A program made the translations under genes and the position numbers. A stretch of 64,000 nt of DNA from NCBI RefSeq assembly GCF_965199065.1, contig NZ_CBDAQN010000003.1, forward strand, positions 1,984,001 through 2,048,000, written 5' to 3'. The notes beneath the pieces were generated by a model that saw only the letters and a list, made by a program, of their open reading frames with translations, was not told the DNA's origin and did no database searches. Shown here piece after piece: positions 1 to 8,628 of the stretch. Positions within the stretch are counted from its first letter, which is position 1; each line of letters opens with the position of its first letter. The DNA comes from Acidisoma sp965199065. Its GTDB lineage: Bacteria > Pseudomonadota > Alphaproteobacteria > Acetobacterales > Acetobacteraceae.

Positions 1-96
1 GGGATGGGCGCCGACCCGCCGCAGATCGCGGCCCTCCATGGGGCCGAGCGGGGAGGAGGGCTGGTGTTCGCCGGGCGGCAGGAAGCCTTGATCCAT
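1..96 (-). CDS. N-terminal fragment of a possible Rieske-type oxygenase
   Basis: An ATG on the minus strand at 96 opens a frame that runs off the window start; 32 codons are visible, beginning MDQGFLPPGEHQPSSPLGP and continuing with an EGRDLRRVGAHP stretch. A purine-rich GGAAAG lies about 8 bases upstream. The EGRDLRRVGAHP stretch resembles, from memory, the region just before the Rieske domain in ring-hydroxylating oxygenase alpha subunits. No Rieske cysteines or histidines fall inside the window, so the family call is a guess. It lies about 100 bases downstream of the tryptophan-monooxygenase-like gene on the same strand, so the two may be co-transcribed. Confidence 0.35.
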   Translation of the reverse strand, partial: MDQGFLPPGEHQPSSPLGPMEGRDLRRVGAHP

Positions 97-197
97 TTCA
101 TTAGCTTTCCGAATGCGGATCGATCTTACCCGAACTTCACCGAGTGGCTAAGGTCTTATTGTCGCCTCGTCCACCGGTCTCTCAGGAGCGCGCGAAA

Positions 198-1886
198 CTA
201 GTCGGGCAGCTCGATGGGCGCGATCGTGTCGAACAGATCGCCAGGGCCCGGGTTATCGGGCGGCGTTTCCCCGCCCAGCTGGCGCAGCACGCCCCAAACC
301 GCATTGAGCGCCGTCTGCACCGCGCCCTCCGCCCAGGCCGGGGTGAAGGAAATCCCATCGCCCGCGAGGAACAGGCCACGCTGGTCGGGCGGCATGTCGG
401 CCTGCATGAACTGGCAGAACATGCGCCGGTTGTAGCGGTAATGCCCGGGCAGGGCGCCCTTGAAGGCGCCGAGGAAATTGGGGTCGTTTTCCCAGGAGAC
501 GGTGATCGGGTCGCCGATGATATGGCTCGCGATGTCGAGGCCGGGATAGATCTCCCGCAAGGCCCTGAGCATCAGCCGGACGCGTTTCTCCGCATCCATC
601 GGCAGCACCTTCATGGCGTCCGTCATCCAGGAATAGGACAGGCAGATCACCGCCGGCTTGTCCGGCCCGTTGTCGAACAGATAGGTGCCGCGCGTGATGC
701 GGTCGGTGAGCGTCATGCTCATCCGGTAGCGGCCCGTCGCCGGATCGCGCTCGGTCCAGAACGGGCGGTCCACCATCACGAAGGTCTTCGAGGACTGCAT
801 GTAGCGGGTGCGGTCCAGCGCCATCCAAAGCTTCTGCGAGAACAGCCGCTCGTCGCAGTCGATCTGCGTCGTCAGCAGCCAGGAGTGGCAGGTGACGATC
901 GCGGCGTCATAGCGGCGGAGGTCGCCCCAGCGGTCGGTGATCGCGAGGCGTCCATCCTCACCACGGGCGATGCGGGCGACACCCGCACGCGGCGCCCCGC
1001 CATGCAGCGAGGCGAGCGAGGTGCCGGCCGGCCAGTGCGCGAGGGTCGTCGGCGCGAGGCGCCAAAGCCGGCGCGGCAGCTGTTCGGCCCCGTCTACCAT
1101 CATGCGTTGGTGGTCGTCCTGGGCGGTCACGACGACGCGCAGGATCTCCAGCATCGAGTTCGGGAAGTCGCTGTCCCAGCCTCCCGTGCCGAAGCCGACC
1201 TGGCCGAACACCTCCCGGTGGCGGAAGGATTTCGCGGAGAAGGCGGGCGAGGAGGCGATGAAGTCATAGAAGGTCCGCTCGTCCCAGAACGGCACCAGCC
1301 GGTTCCAGATCTCCTTGAGCGCCTGCACGTCCCGCCGGCGGACGGCGGATTGCAGCGCGGAGAACTCCGCCCCACTTTCGAGCGCCGCCTTCCATGCGTC
1401 GGCCACCTCCTGAAGCAGCGGCGGCAAGGTGCCGTGGCCCGCGCCCTCGACATAGACCTGCTCGCCTTCCAGATCGACGATCGTCGAGAGCGTCGCTTCG
1501 TCCAGCGGATTGGGGAAGGGCCGCGTCTCGATGCCGACCTGCGCGATGTAATGGTAGAGGGCGGTCGAGGACACCGGGAACCGCATCCCGCCGAGTTCGG
1601 CGAAGACGCCCTCCGCGCCCTGAAACGGCTCCGAGCGCAAACGGCCACCCATCCGGTCGGCCTCGTAGACCACCGGACGGAGTCCGAGCTTCATCAGCTC
1701 ATGCGCCGCGATGATGCCTGAGAGCCCGGCCCCGATGACGGCGACCTCCCGGCCGAAAGCCTCGGCGGGCAGGCGACCGAGGCCCGACGGGTGCGAAATC
1801 CAGTTGTCGTAGGCGAACGGAAAATCAGGCCCGAACGTCGTGATCGGCGGCGGCGCTCCTGCATCGGTTTCGTGCAGGACGCTCAT
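198..1886 (-). CDS. Flavin amine oxidase, tryptophan 2-monooxygenase-like
   Basis: This 562-residue FAD enzyme belongs to the flavin amine oxidase family. A Rossmann FAD motif (VAVIGAGLSGIIAAHEL) begins near residue 47 and is followed by a Glu at the end of the second strand (VYEADRMGGR). The AELGGMRFP segment near residue 95 and a C-terminal GLFLAGDGISFTPAWAEGA segment that closes the FAD site are both typical of bacterial tryptophan 2-monooxygenases (IaaM type), which oxidatively decarboxylate L-Trp to indole-3-acetamide. Family length is about 550-560, so the protein is full length. No signal peptide is visible. No indoleacetamide hydrolase gene lies beside it, so the substrate could be another aromatic amino acid. 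The start fits a position just upstream of minE on the same strand. Confidence 0.75.
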   Translation of the reverse strand: MSVLHETDAGAPPPITTFGPDFPFAYDNWISHPSGLGRLPAEAFGREVAVIGAGLSGIIAAHELMKLGLRPVVYEADRMGGRLRSEPFQGAEGVFAELGGMRFPVSSTALYHYIAQVGIETRPFPNPLDEATLSTIVDLEGEQVYVEGAGHGTLPPLLQEVADAWKAALESGAEFSALQSAVRRRDVQALKEIWNRLVPFWDERTFYDFIASSPAFSAKSFRHREVFGQVGFGTGGWDSDFPNSMLEILRVVVTAQDDHQRMMVDGAEQLPRRLWRLAPTTLAHWPAGTSLASLHGGAPRAGVARIARGEDGRLAITDRWGDLRRYDAAIVTCHSWLLTTQIDCDERLFSQKLWMALDRTRYMQSSKTFVMVDRPFWTERDPATGRYRMSMTLTDRITRGTYLFDNGPDKPAVICLSYSWMTDAMKVLPMDAEKRVRLMLRALREIYPGLDIASHIIGDPITVSWENDPNFLGAFKGALPGHYRYNRRMFCQFMQADMPPDQRGLFLAGDGISFTPAWAEGAVQTALNAVWGVLRQLGGETPPDNPGPGDLFDTIAPIELPD

Positions 1887-1901
1887 TCGGGCAAACCTCT
1901 C

Positions 1902-2201
1902 TCAGGATGCGCGAAGCGCGGCGGCTCTGTTCAGCGCAGCCTGCTTTTCGATCGCGGCGGGGGGGATCTCGACCCCGATTTCGAGCGTCGAGAAGCTATC
2001 GCCCCGGTCCAGCTTCACCTGCACCTTGTCGCGATCCACCGATACATGCTTCGCGATCACGGCGAGGATTTCCTCCTGCAACACCTTGATCAGATCAGCG
2101 TTGCTGCCGAAGGAGGCCCGTTCATGCGCCAGCAGGATCTGCAGCCGATCGCGCGCCACCGGCGCCGTCGGTTTGCGGCTGAAGAAGTTCAGAAAGCTCA
2201 T
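1902..2201 (-). CDS. minE: Cell division topological specificity factor MinE
   Basis: This 99-residue protein matches MinE. The N-terminal membrane-targeting and MinD-activating segment (MSFLNFFSRK, then ARDRLQILLAHER) is followed by the dimeric beta-rich specificity domain (EEILAVIAKHV, then VQVKLDRGD). MinE stimulates the MinD ATPase and drives the pole-to-pole oscillation that keeps division at mid-cell. The ATG overlaps the minD stop codon by four bases, so translation is probably coupled. It is the last gene of minC-minD-minE, which is read leftward. The length is slightly above the E. coli protein, as is common in alphaproteobacteria. Confidence 0.95.
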   Translation of the reverse strand: MSFLNFFSRKPTAPVARDRLQILLAHERASFGSNADLIKVLQEEILAVIAKHVSVDRDKVQVKLDRGDSFSTLEIGVEIPPAAIEKQAALNRAAALRAS

Positions 2202-3013
2202 GCAACCCTCCGTCCGAAGAGCTTGGTGATGAAGCTCCTCTTTTCGCCGGGAATCACCATAGGCAGTTTTTCGCCCAACAGCCGCCGCGCCGCGTCCATG
2301 TAGGCGCGCGCTGGTGCGGCGTCCGGATTGCTCAACACCACCGGGGTGCCGATGTTCGAGGCACGAAGTACCTCCGAGCTTTCAGGAATGATGCCGAGCA
2401 GCGGGATGGACAGGATTTCCAGCACGTCCTCGGTCTTGAGCATATCGCCGCGTGCCGCCCGCACCGGGTCGTAGCGCGTCAGCAGCAGGTGCTTTTCGAT
2501 CCGTTCGCCCCGCGCCGCCATCTCCGTCTTGCTGTCGAGCAGCCCGATGATGCGGTCGCTGTCGCGCACCGACGAGACTTCAGGGTTGGTGACGATCACC
2601 GCCACATCGGCATGATGCATCGCGAGCGAGGCGCCCCGTTCGATGCCGGCCGGACTGTCGCAGATCACCCAGTCGAACTTCTCCCGGAGTTCCGCGATGA
2701 CCTTGGCAACGCCCTCGCTGGTGAGCGCATCCTTGTCCCGCGTCTGCGACGCCGGCAGGATCGACAGCGTTTCGATACGCTTGTCCCGGATCAGCGCCTG
2801 GGAGAGCTTGGCGTCGCCCTGGATCACGTTGATCATGTCGAAGACGACACGGCGTTCCGCGCCCATGACGATGTCGAGGTTGCGCAGCCCAACGTCGAAA
2901 TCGACGACGACGACATTTTTGCCGGCCTTTGCCAGCGCCGCGCCCAGCGCCGCGGTGGAGGTCGTCTTCCCGACGCCGCCTTTGCCGGAAGTCACCACCA
3001 GAACCTTGGCCAT
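2198..3013 (-). CDS. minD: Septum site-determining ATPase MinD
   Basis: MinD is a ParA/MinD-family ATPase of about 271 residues. The deviant Walker A (SGKGGVGKTTST) starts near residue 8, switch I/II regions follow (DFDVGLRNLD, CDSPAGIERG), and the C-terminus ends in a basic amphipathic helix (RSFITKLFGRR) that binds the membrane. It recruits MinC to the membrane and is released by MinE. The ATG at 3013 is chosen over an in-frame upstream alternative two codons earlier because MAKVLVVTSGKGG is the usual family start. The gene sits between minC and minE, 38 bases after minC. Confidence 0.95.
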   Translation of the reverse strand: MAKVLVVTSGKGGVGKTTSTAALGAALAKAGKNVVVVDFDVGLRNLDIVMGAERRVVFDMINVIQGDAKLSQALIRDKRIETLSILPASQTRDKDALTSEGVAKVIAELREKFDWVICDSPAGIERGASLAMHHADVAVIVTNPEVSSVRDSDRIIGLLDSKTEMAARGERIEKHLLLTRYDPVRAARGDMLKTEDVLEILSIPLLGIIPESSEVLRASNIGTPVVLSNPDAAPARAYMDAARRLLGEKLPMVIPGEKRSFITKLFGRRVA

Positions 3014-3051
3014 TCTCAACCCCTATCAGCGTCGTTCATGCGTCGCCGCTC

Positions 3052-3747
3052 TTACTTGATCTCTGTGATGATGATCGACGAACCCTCGAGCCGTGCATGG
3101 ATCGCCTTGCCGCGAAACTTGTCCATATCCTCGGCGGTCATATAGAGCCCATCGATCGAGATAAGCTCGGCGTCTAATTTCGTGCAGAAGATCCGGGCAT
3201 GCTGGTTGCCGGTGACCCCGGCGATCGCCCGTCCGCGCAGCACGCCGTAAACATGGATCGAGCCGCCGGCCATGATCTCCGCGCCCGACGCCACCGAGCC
3301 GTTGATCGTGAGGTCGCCTGGCGGGAACAGGATGGTCTGGCCGGATCGCACCGGCGCATCGAGCACCATCGATGTCGGTTCCGGTGGCGGCGGTTCCTCC
3401 GGGAGATCCTCGGGAACTTCGTAGAGGCCTAGCGGTTTGCCGCCGATCAGCGGGCCGCCGACATCCTGGATCGCGGGTGTCAGCCCGTCCGTGCCCTCGG
3501 CGCCGATCACGCGTATGCCGCGGGCCTGGAGGTCGTCGAACAGCGTGCCGAGATCGGGGTCGCTCTTCGGCACCGAGGACAGATCAACAACGATCGGACG
3601 GCCGGCGAAGAAGCTCGCCGAACGCTCGATTTGCGCGTCGAGTTCCGCAAGCCAGTCGCGCAGGGGCGCGTCGGGCGACAGCACGAAGGCCATGAAGGAC
3701 CGGCCGCGGACACGAAGATTTGGACGGGCGCGAGAAACGGTTGTCAC
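3052..3747 (-). CDS. minC: Septum site-determining protein MinC
   Basis: This 231-residue FtsZ-polymerisation inhibitor is the first gene of the min operon. The N-terminal FtsZ-binding domain covers roughly residues 12-105. The C-terminal right-handed beta-helix domain (residues about 125-225) shows the conserved glycine-rich turns (PGDLTINGSVASGAEIMAGG, then VYGVLRGRAIAG), which dimerise and bind MinD. A Pro-rich linker (PEEPPPPEP) joins the domains, as is usual. The upstream 206 bases separate it from a divergent transporter gene and must hold the min promoter. Confidence 0.95.
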   Translation of the reverse strand: MTTVSRARPNLRVRGRSFMAFVLSPDAPLRDWLAELDAQIERSASFFAGRPIVVDLSSVPKSDPDLGTLFDDLQARGIRVIGAEGTDGLTPAIQDVGGPLIGGKPLGLYEVPEDLPEEPPPPEPTSMVLDAPVRSGQTILFPPGDLTINGSVASGAEIMAGGSIHVYGVLRGRAIAGVTGNQHARIFCTKLDAELISIDGLYMTAEDMDKFRGKAIHARLEGSSIIITEIK

Positions 3748-3956
3748 ACTCGACGGCTACTGCCCAGCCAGGGAAAGGTCAACGATTTTTCAGAATTCCT
3801 ACCAGATGATGGGCACATTCAACATCAGCCCGACCATATCTTGGGCGGGCTCCCGCGATTCCGCGGTCGCTCTTGCCGATGGCATCCAGCACGCCACGTG
3901 ACGAGGCCGTGTGGGACTCGAGGTGAGCTCCGCGAGCTGCCCTGGAGACCGCATTG

Positions 3957-5279
3957 ATGACGGCATTCCTCGCGCGGAACCCCGATCAAGAACGCCCGGC
4001 CGATCCGAACGCGCGCGCGCCTGAAATCGGCATCGTGTTCGCCTGCGTGCTGGGTAACGCGCTCGAGTTTTACGACTTCACGACCTATACATTTTTCGCC
4101 GTGGAGATCGGGAAGACTTTCTTTCCCAATCATGATCCGGTGGTCAGTCTGCTGATTTCGGTCGCGACCTTCGGCGTCGGCTTCTTCACGCGTCCGCTCG
4201 GCGGGTTGGTCATCGGCGCCTTCGCCGACCATGCCGGGCGAAAGCCCGCGATGATGCTGACGATCGCCCTCATGGCCCTCGGCATGCTGCTGCTCGCGCT
4301 GACCCCGCCCTTCGCCTCCATCGGTTATGCCGCGCCGGTCATCGTCGTGGGCGCGCGCTTGCTGCAAGGCTTCGCATTGGGCGGCGAGGTCGGACCCGCA
4401 ACCTCCTACCTTGTCGAGATCGCGCCCGACGACCGTCGCGGCAGGCTCGCCAGTTGGCAGATTGCGAGCCAGGGCGCGGCGCTGCTGACGGCCGGCATCG
4501 TCGGCTTCACGCTCGCGCATCTTCTGCAGCCCCACGCGATGACGCTGTGGGGATGGCGGATCGCCCTCCTGCTGGGCCTCACCATCGTCCCGGGCGGCAT
4601 CTACATCCGGCAGCGTCTGCCCGAGACGGCGCACATTACCCACGAGCGCCAGCGGCAGAGCGCCTTGCGCGTGCTAGGCCGGCTGCTGACCGGACATCCG
4701 ATGCCGTTGCTCCTGGCGCTGGTCGCGATCATGGCCAGCACGATCTCGACCTATGTCGGACTCTACATGACGACCTACGCCGAGACGGCGCTGCACCTGC
4801 ATACGCCCACGGCCATCACGGCCCCGCTCATCGGCGGGCTCACCACGATCGTCTTTGCACTCGCGGGCGGATGGCTCGCCGATCGCTATGGCCGCCGCGT
4901 GGTGATGCTGCTGCCGCGCATCGTCCTCGTGCTCGCCATCTACCCGGCGTTTCTCTTCCTGAACGGGCACGCCTCGCTGGTGACCCTGCTCATGACGACC
5001 GGGCTGATGTCGGCGTTGGGGTCGCTCAGCGCCGCCGCCGTCATCGTCGCGGTGCCGGAGTCGCTCCCCGAAAGCGTGCGTGCCTCGGGTCTCTCGACCG
5101 CCTACGCCTTCGCGGTCACGGTGTTCGGCGGCACGACGCAGTTCGTGCTCACCTGGCTGATCCATGTCAGTCACGATCCGCTGGCTCCCGCCTGGTACAT
5201 GATCGTGTCGGGAGTGCTGGGCGTGATCGCGATGGCGCTGATGCCCGAGACCAAGGGCAAGCCGCTGCCCGGGGACTAG
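3957..5279 (+). CDS. MHS-family metabolite:proton symporter (MFS)
   Basis: This 440-residue, 12-helix major facilitator belongs to the metabolite:H+ symporter group (citrate, alpha-ketoglutarate, proline/betaine carriers). Diagnostic features are GNALEFYDFTTYTFFA in helix 1, the loop 2-3 motif GAFADHAGRKP, RLLQGFALGGEVG in helix 4 and a second loop motif GGWLADRYGRR between helices 8 and 9. ATG at 3957 is preceded by GGAG about 10 bases upstream; an in-frame TTG one codon earlier is less likely. The substrate cannot be fixed from sequence. The gene converges on the next one, and the two stop codons share the bases CTAG. Confidence 0.85.
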   Translation: MTAFLARNPDQERPADPNARAPEIGIVFACVLGNALEFYDFTTYTFFAVEIGKTFFPNHDPVVSLLISVATFGVGFFTRPLGGLVIGAFADHAGRKPAMMLTIALMALGMLLLALTPPFASIGYAAPVIVVGARLLQGFALGGEVGPATSYLVEIAPDDRRGRLASWQIASQGAALLTAGIVGFTLAHLLQPHAMTLWGWRIALLLGLTIVPGGIYIRQRLPETAHITHERQRQSALRVLGRLLTGHPMPLLLALVAIMASTISTYVGLYMTTYAETALHLHTPTAITAPLIGGLTTIVFALAGGWLADRYGRRVVMLLPRIVLVLAIYPAFLFLNGHASLVTLLMTTGLMSALGSLSAAAVIVAVPESLPESVRASGLSTAYAFAVTVFGGTTQFVLTWLIHVSHDPLAPAWYMIVSGVLGVIAMALMPETKGKPLPGD

Positions 5280-7714
5280 AAAGGCACCGGTTCTTTTTTG
5301 GTTGAGAGGGATCGGAAGACTTTCAACCGCTGACGGACAGGCGCCATCGCCGGGAAGGTGATCCAGGCGAGCCCGTAAAGACAAGCGGCCATTCCAAGCA
5401 GGAAACGGACGCCGAGTTCCGTCGCGATGAGGTTCGCCATCGGCGTCGCGATGACGGAGAAGGCGCCATTGAGCGCCCAGGCCCACGGCAGGAAGCCATG
5501 CCCCTTCTTGCTGGCTTCGGCGAGACCCATCGAGAAGGGCATCCCGAGCGCGAACGACAACGGCGCGAGCAGGACCACCAGCAAAGCCAGCCGGACCGGC
5601 AGGGGCCATCCGATCGTCGCCAGGATGGTGACCGGAAGGAGCACCAGGCAAAGGCCAAGAACGCTAAGGATCACCGGCCAGGCAATCCTCAGCCGGAGCC
5701 GGTTCGCCGCCATGCTGCCGAGGCCGGAGAAAATGAGCATCCCGCTCAGGACCAGTGCGAAGGCTGTGGTCACGTCGTCCAGGTAAAGGCTCGCCTCGCC
5801 GATCAGCGCGATCTCGATGAAGAGATAGCCCAGCCCGAGCGCCGGAAAGTAGAGCACGGCACGGCCTACGGGCGCGCCCTTCGTGCCGATCCGCCGGGGG
5901 GCGACCAGCGGCAACAGCAGCACGACAATTGCGATGAGCAACGCCTGAGCCAGCACGGCAAGATTGATGAGCGGCCCCAGTTCCTGCTGCGGCAGGATCT
6001 CAAGCCGCGCCAGGATCGTGCCGAGATGATCGAGCCGGAGGATGTCGAAGAACATCGGACGGTCCAGCGTCGCCGGCCGCAGATCGAATTCGCGCCCCGA
6101 GTCGGTCGGCTGGCCGTTCATCACGGCGACCGCCTCGTCCGCGATCGAGTCGTCGGCGTCGCCGCTGGACTCCACCTCGCCCTTCGAGAAGGATATGGCC
6201 GGCAGGTCATTGTAGATGTCGGCTTTCAGAGCGGCCACGTCGATGCCGGGGTAGTAGGACACATCGAAGGAGCGGTCGTCGCAGAACTTGCGCACGGCCC
6301 TGATGCGCGCCGCGCTCCAGGGCTGCGGCGAGATCAGCAGTCGCACGTTCCAGGCCGAGCGGTAGGCGAGGACGTGGAGGGCGGGGTCGGCGACGCCGGC
6401 GCGCAGCAGCCCGGCCCGGATGGTCGCCATCATGCGGAGGGCATAGACAGGAAAGTCGCGGATCGAGACCGGAATCGAGATGATGCCGTCAGCGCTTACC
6501 GCACGCATGTAGGCGGCGATGGCGCCGGTGGTGAAGGCGGTGGCGTTGGCGGGGTCGGCGGCCAGAAAGCCGTCGGACAGTTCGATGAGGTCGAAGCGCC
6601 CGGGCGCTCCGGTCTCCGTCAAAGCGAGCGGGCTTTCGCCCACCACGCGGACACCCGGTTGCGCCGCGAGCGCCTCGCGAAGTTCAGGCTCCGGTTCGTC
6701 GGCGGTAATTGGTCCGGCGCCCAACGTGCGCGCCTGGGCGGCGGCCCATCCGCCCGCATCGCCGATGAGCAGCACGCGCGGCTTGGTCAGCAGCAGGTAA
6801 GGCGCGGCTCCCAGCGTCCCCGGTGCGTAGCGGGCATCCAAAGCGCCTGGCCGCGGAATGGCGGCGATGCGCGATCCATCCCGATAGAGGCCGAGCGTGC
6901 GCGGCGGCCCAGTCAAATTCATCATCGCGCTGTCATTGGAGAGATCGGTATCCACACGCTCGGTGAAGTCGTCGAGCAGGGTGAAGACGCCGCGCGGCGA
7001 GAGCGTCTGCCGCTCCACTACCGCGCCGGGTGTATGGAGGGGTGCGTAGATCGGCTTGAACTGGTTGAACGCCGCGACATCGCCGCCGATGAGAAGGGCC
7101 TCGCTGGCGAGCAGGCAGAGCGCGGCGGCGGCCATTGCGGGCAACCGGCTGCGCCCGCGCGGCACGAACAGCGCGATGGCGGCCAGCGGCAGCAGCAAGG
7201 CGGGTAGTAGCCGGAAGGGATGCAGCACCACCATCAGCGCCAGGACAAGCAGGGCGCCGAGACCCGCGCCGCCGAGATCGTAGGCATAGACGCGTGTAGT
7301 GATCGCCGGGCGGGTCACGAAGCAGAGGCTGATGAAGACGCCGGTGAGGAAGAAGAAGGGCAACAGCTCGATATAGTAGAGCCCGATGAAGGCGATCTGC
7401 GGCGCGATCGTCACCGGGTTCTGCAATTGCAGCGGATTGAAGGGGTTGCGGATGGCGAGCGCATAGCCGCCCGCGGCAGTAAGGATGAGTGCCGCCGGCA
7501 GGAAGGCGAACAGCCGCGCGCTATGCCGTTCCAGCCAGTCGCGGGCGAGGGCCACGAACACGCCGCTCAGCGCGAAGCCGGCCATGACGATCGAGATGAC
7601 CCAGTAGCCGTATTCGGACCACGACGAGACGGCGAAGTACCGCGTCAGCGCGATCTCGATGCCCGTAGAGGCGAGCGAGACGAGAAGCAGGGGCAGCAGG
7701 CTGGTCACATCCAC
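5276..7714 (-). CDS. Large membrane protein with spermidine-synthase-like fold
   Basis: The 812-residue product has about 7 hydrophobic helices in the first 220 residues and about 6 more after residue 570. Between them lies a soluble region (about 300-560). The soluble part contains a degenerate SAM-binding-type segment (RVLLIGDAGGWAAAQ, later GRFDLIELSDGF) like the membrane-bound spermidine-synthase-like proteins. The usual acidic substrate-binding residues of true aminopropyltransferases are not evident, so polyamine synthesis is doubtful. The stop overlaps the convergent transporter gene, and the start overlaps the 3' end of the upstream alpha/beta hydrolase gene by 10 bases, implying co-transcription with it. 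Function unknown. Confidence 0.7.
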   Translation of the reverse strand: MDVTSLLPLLLVSLASTGIEIALTRYFAVSSWSEYGYWVISIVMAGFALSGVFVALARDWLERHSARLFAFLPAALILTAAGGYALAIRNPFNPLQLQNPVTIAPQIAFIGLYYIELLPFFFLTGVFISLCFVTRPAITTRVYAYDLGGAGLGALLVLALMVVLHPFRLLPALLLPLAAIALFVPRGRSRLPAMAAAALCLLASEALLIGGDVAAFNQFKPIYAPLHTPGAVVERQTLSPRGVFTLLDDFTERVDTDLSNDSAMMNLTGPPRTLGLYRDGSRIAAIPRPGALDARYAPGTLGAAPYLLLTKPRVLLIGDAGGWAAAQARTLGAGPITADEPEPELREALAAQPGVRVVGESPLALTETGAPGRFDLIELSDGFLAADPANATAFTTGAIAAYMRAVSADGIISIPVSIRDFPVYALRMMATIRAGLLRAGVADPALHVLAYRSAWNVRLLISPQPWSAARIRAVRKFCDDRSFDVSYYPGIDVAALKADIYNDLPAISFSKGEVESSGDADDSIADEAVAVMNGQPTDSGREFDLRPATLDRPMFFDILRLDHLGTILARLEILPQQELGPLINLAVLAQALLIAIVVLLLPLVAPRRIGTKGAPVGRAVLYFPALGLGYLFIEIALIGEASLYLDDVTTAFALVLSGMLIFSGLGSMAANRLRLRIAWPVILSVLGLCLVLLPVTILATIGWPLPVRLALLVVLLAPLSFALGMPFSMGLAEASKKGHGFLPWAWALNGAFSVIATPMANLIATELGVRFLLGMAACLYGLAWITFPAMAPVRQRLKVFRSLSTKKEPVPF

Positions 7715-8628
7715 ACCCTCTCGCGGAGGAAGTTGGCAAGCACGGCGTTGAACTCCTGCGCGTCGTCCACGAACAGCGCGTGGCCGGCATTCCGGAATAT
7801 GACGATCTCGGCCTGGGTGTCGTTGCGCGCCAAATTCGCGGCCTGTCCTGCGAGATGCGGGCGCACGCAGTAGAGGATCGGGACGGCGGCCGAATACACC
7901 GCATCCCGCCAGACCGTGCGTGGCACCCGATAGTCGAGCAGGGCGCGCGCGGCGAGTTCCGGCGTTATCAGGCAGGTCGCTGTCAGGCGGTTGAGGTAGG
8001 CTTGCGGCTGCGGCGTGCGGAACATGCCGCGCACGAAAGCGGCCATGGTCGCGGGATAGCTCGGCCGCCGGGGCAGGCGGTTGAAGCGGGGCGGCTTCTC
8101 CGGATTGGGAGGCGGATTCTCGCCGATCGAGTTGTCGATGAGCACGAGCGCGGACAATCGTTCGGCGCCGTGCGACTCGATGAAGGCGAGGCTGTCGAGC
8201 ACGCCAAGCGACCAGCCGAGCAGCACCACCTTGGGGGCGCGGATGGCGTCCAGCAGCTCGGCGATGTCCTGCCCGCGACGCTCGGCCGTGTAGCCGGAGG
8301 CGGGAACTTCGGAATCTCCCTGGCCGCGGGGGTCGAAGGCGATAACACGGCAGAAGCGGGAGAAGACGGTGATCTGCGGTCCGAAGATCCAGGCGGGCAT
8401 CGTCCAGCCGGGGATGAGGACCAGCACATGTCCGGGCGCGCCGCCCCGGGCAGGCTGTGCATCGATGTAGTGAAGATGAACGCCGTCACTGGTGGTGAAG
8501 TAGTGGCTGCTTGCGATGAAACCCGCACTCTCGTCCGCCCTTGCCGGTTGAGCGGCAAGCGCGGCCAGGCTGCCGAGCAGCGGGCCTCCCAGCAGGAGCC
8601 GCCGGCCGATCGCGCTATCGCCCATCAT
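7705..8628 (-). CDS. Exported alpha/beta hydrolase
   Basis: This is an alpha/beta-hydrolase-fold enzyme of about 307 residues. The N-terminus has a twin-arginine-like signal (GRRLLLGG, hydrophobic run, AAQPARA), so it probably acts in the periplasm. Visible elements are the oxyanion region LVLIPGWTMPAW, the nucleophile elbow LLGWSLGV (Ser), and a late His (NAGHALFVDD). The start at 8628 is an ATGATG whose first bases overlap the TGA of the penicillin-binding-protein gene, so translation is coupled. The substrate is unknown. The order PBP, hydrolase, membrane protein hints at an envelope role, but nothing in the sequence proves it. Confidence 0.8.
   Translation of the reverse strand: MMGDSAIGRRLLLGGPLLGSLAALAAQPARADESAGFIASSHYFTTSDGVHLHYIDAQPARGGAPGHVLVLIPGWTMPAWIFGPQITVFSRFCRVIAFDPRGQGDSEVPASGYTAERRGQDIAELLDAIRAPKVVLLGWSLGVLDSLAFIESHGAERLSALVLIDNSIGENPPPNPEKPPRFNRLPRRPSYPATMAAFVRGMFRTPQPQAYLNRLTATCLITPELAARALLDYRVPRTVWRDAVYSAAVPILYCVRPHLAGQAANLARNDTQAEIVIFRNAGHALFVDDAQEFNAVLANFLRERVWM

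Noticed and set aside
144..1721. Long plus-strand open frame opposite the flavin amine oxidase
   Set aside because: The product is Arg/His/Pro-rich with no family pattern; it mirrors the codon structure of the real minus-strand gene.
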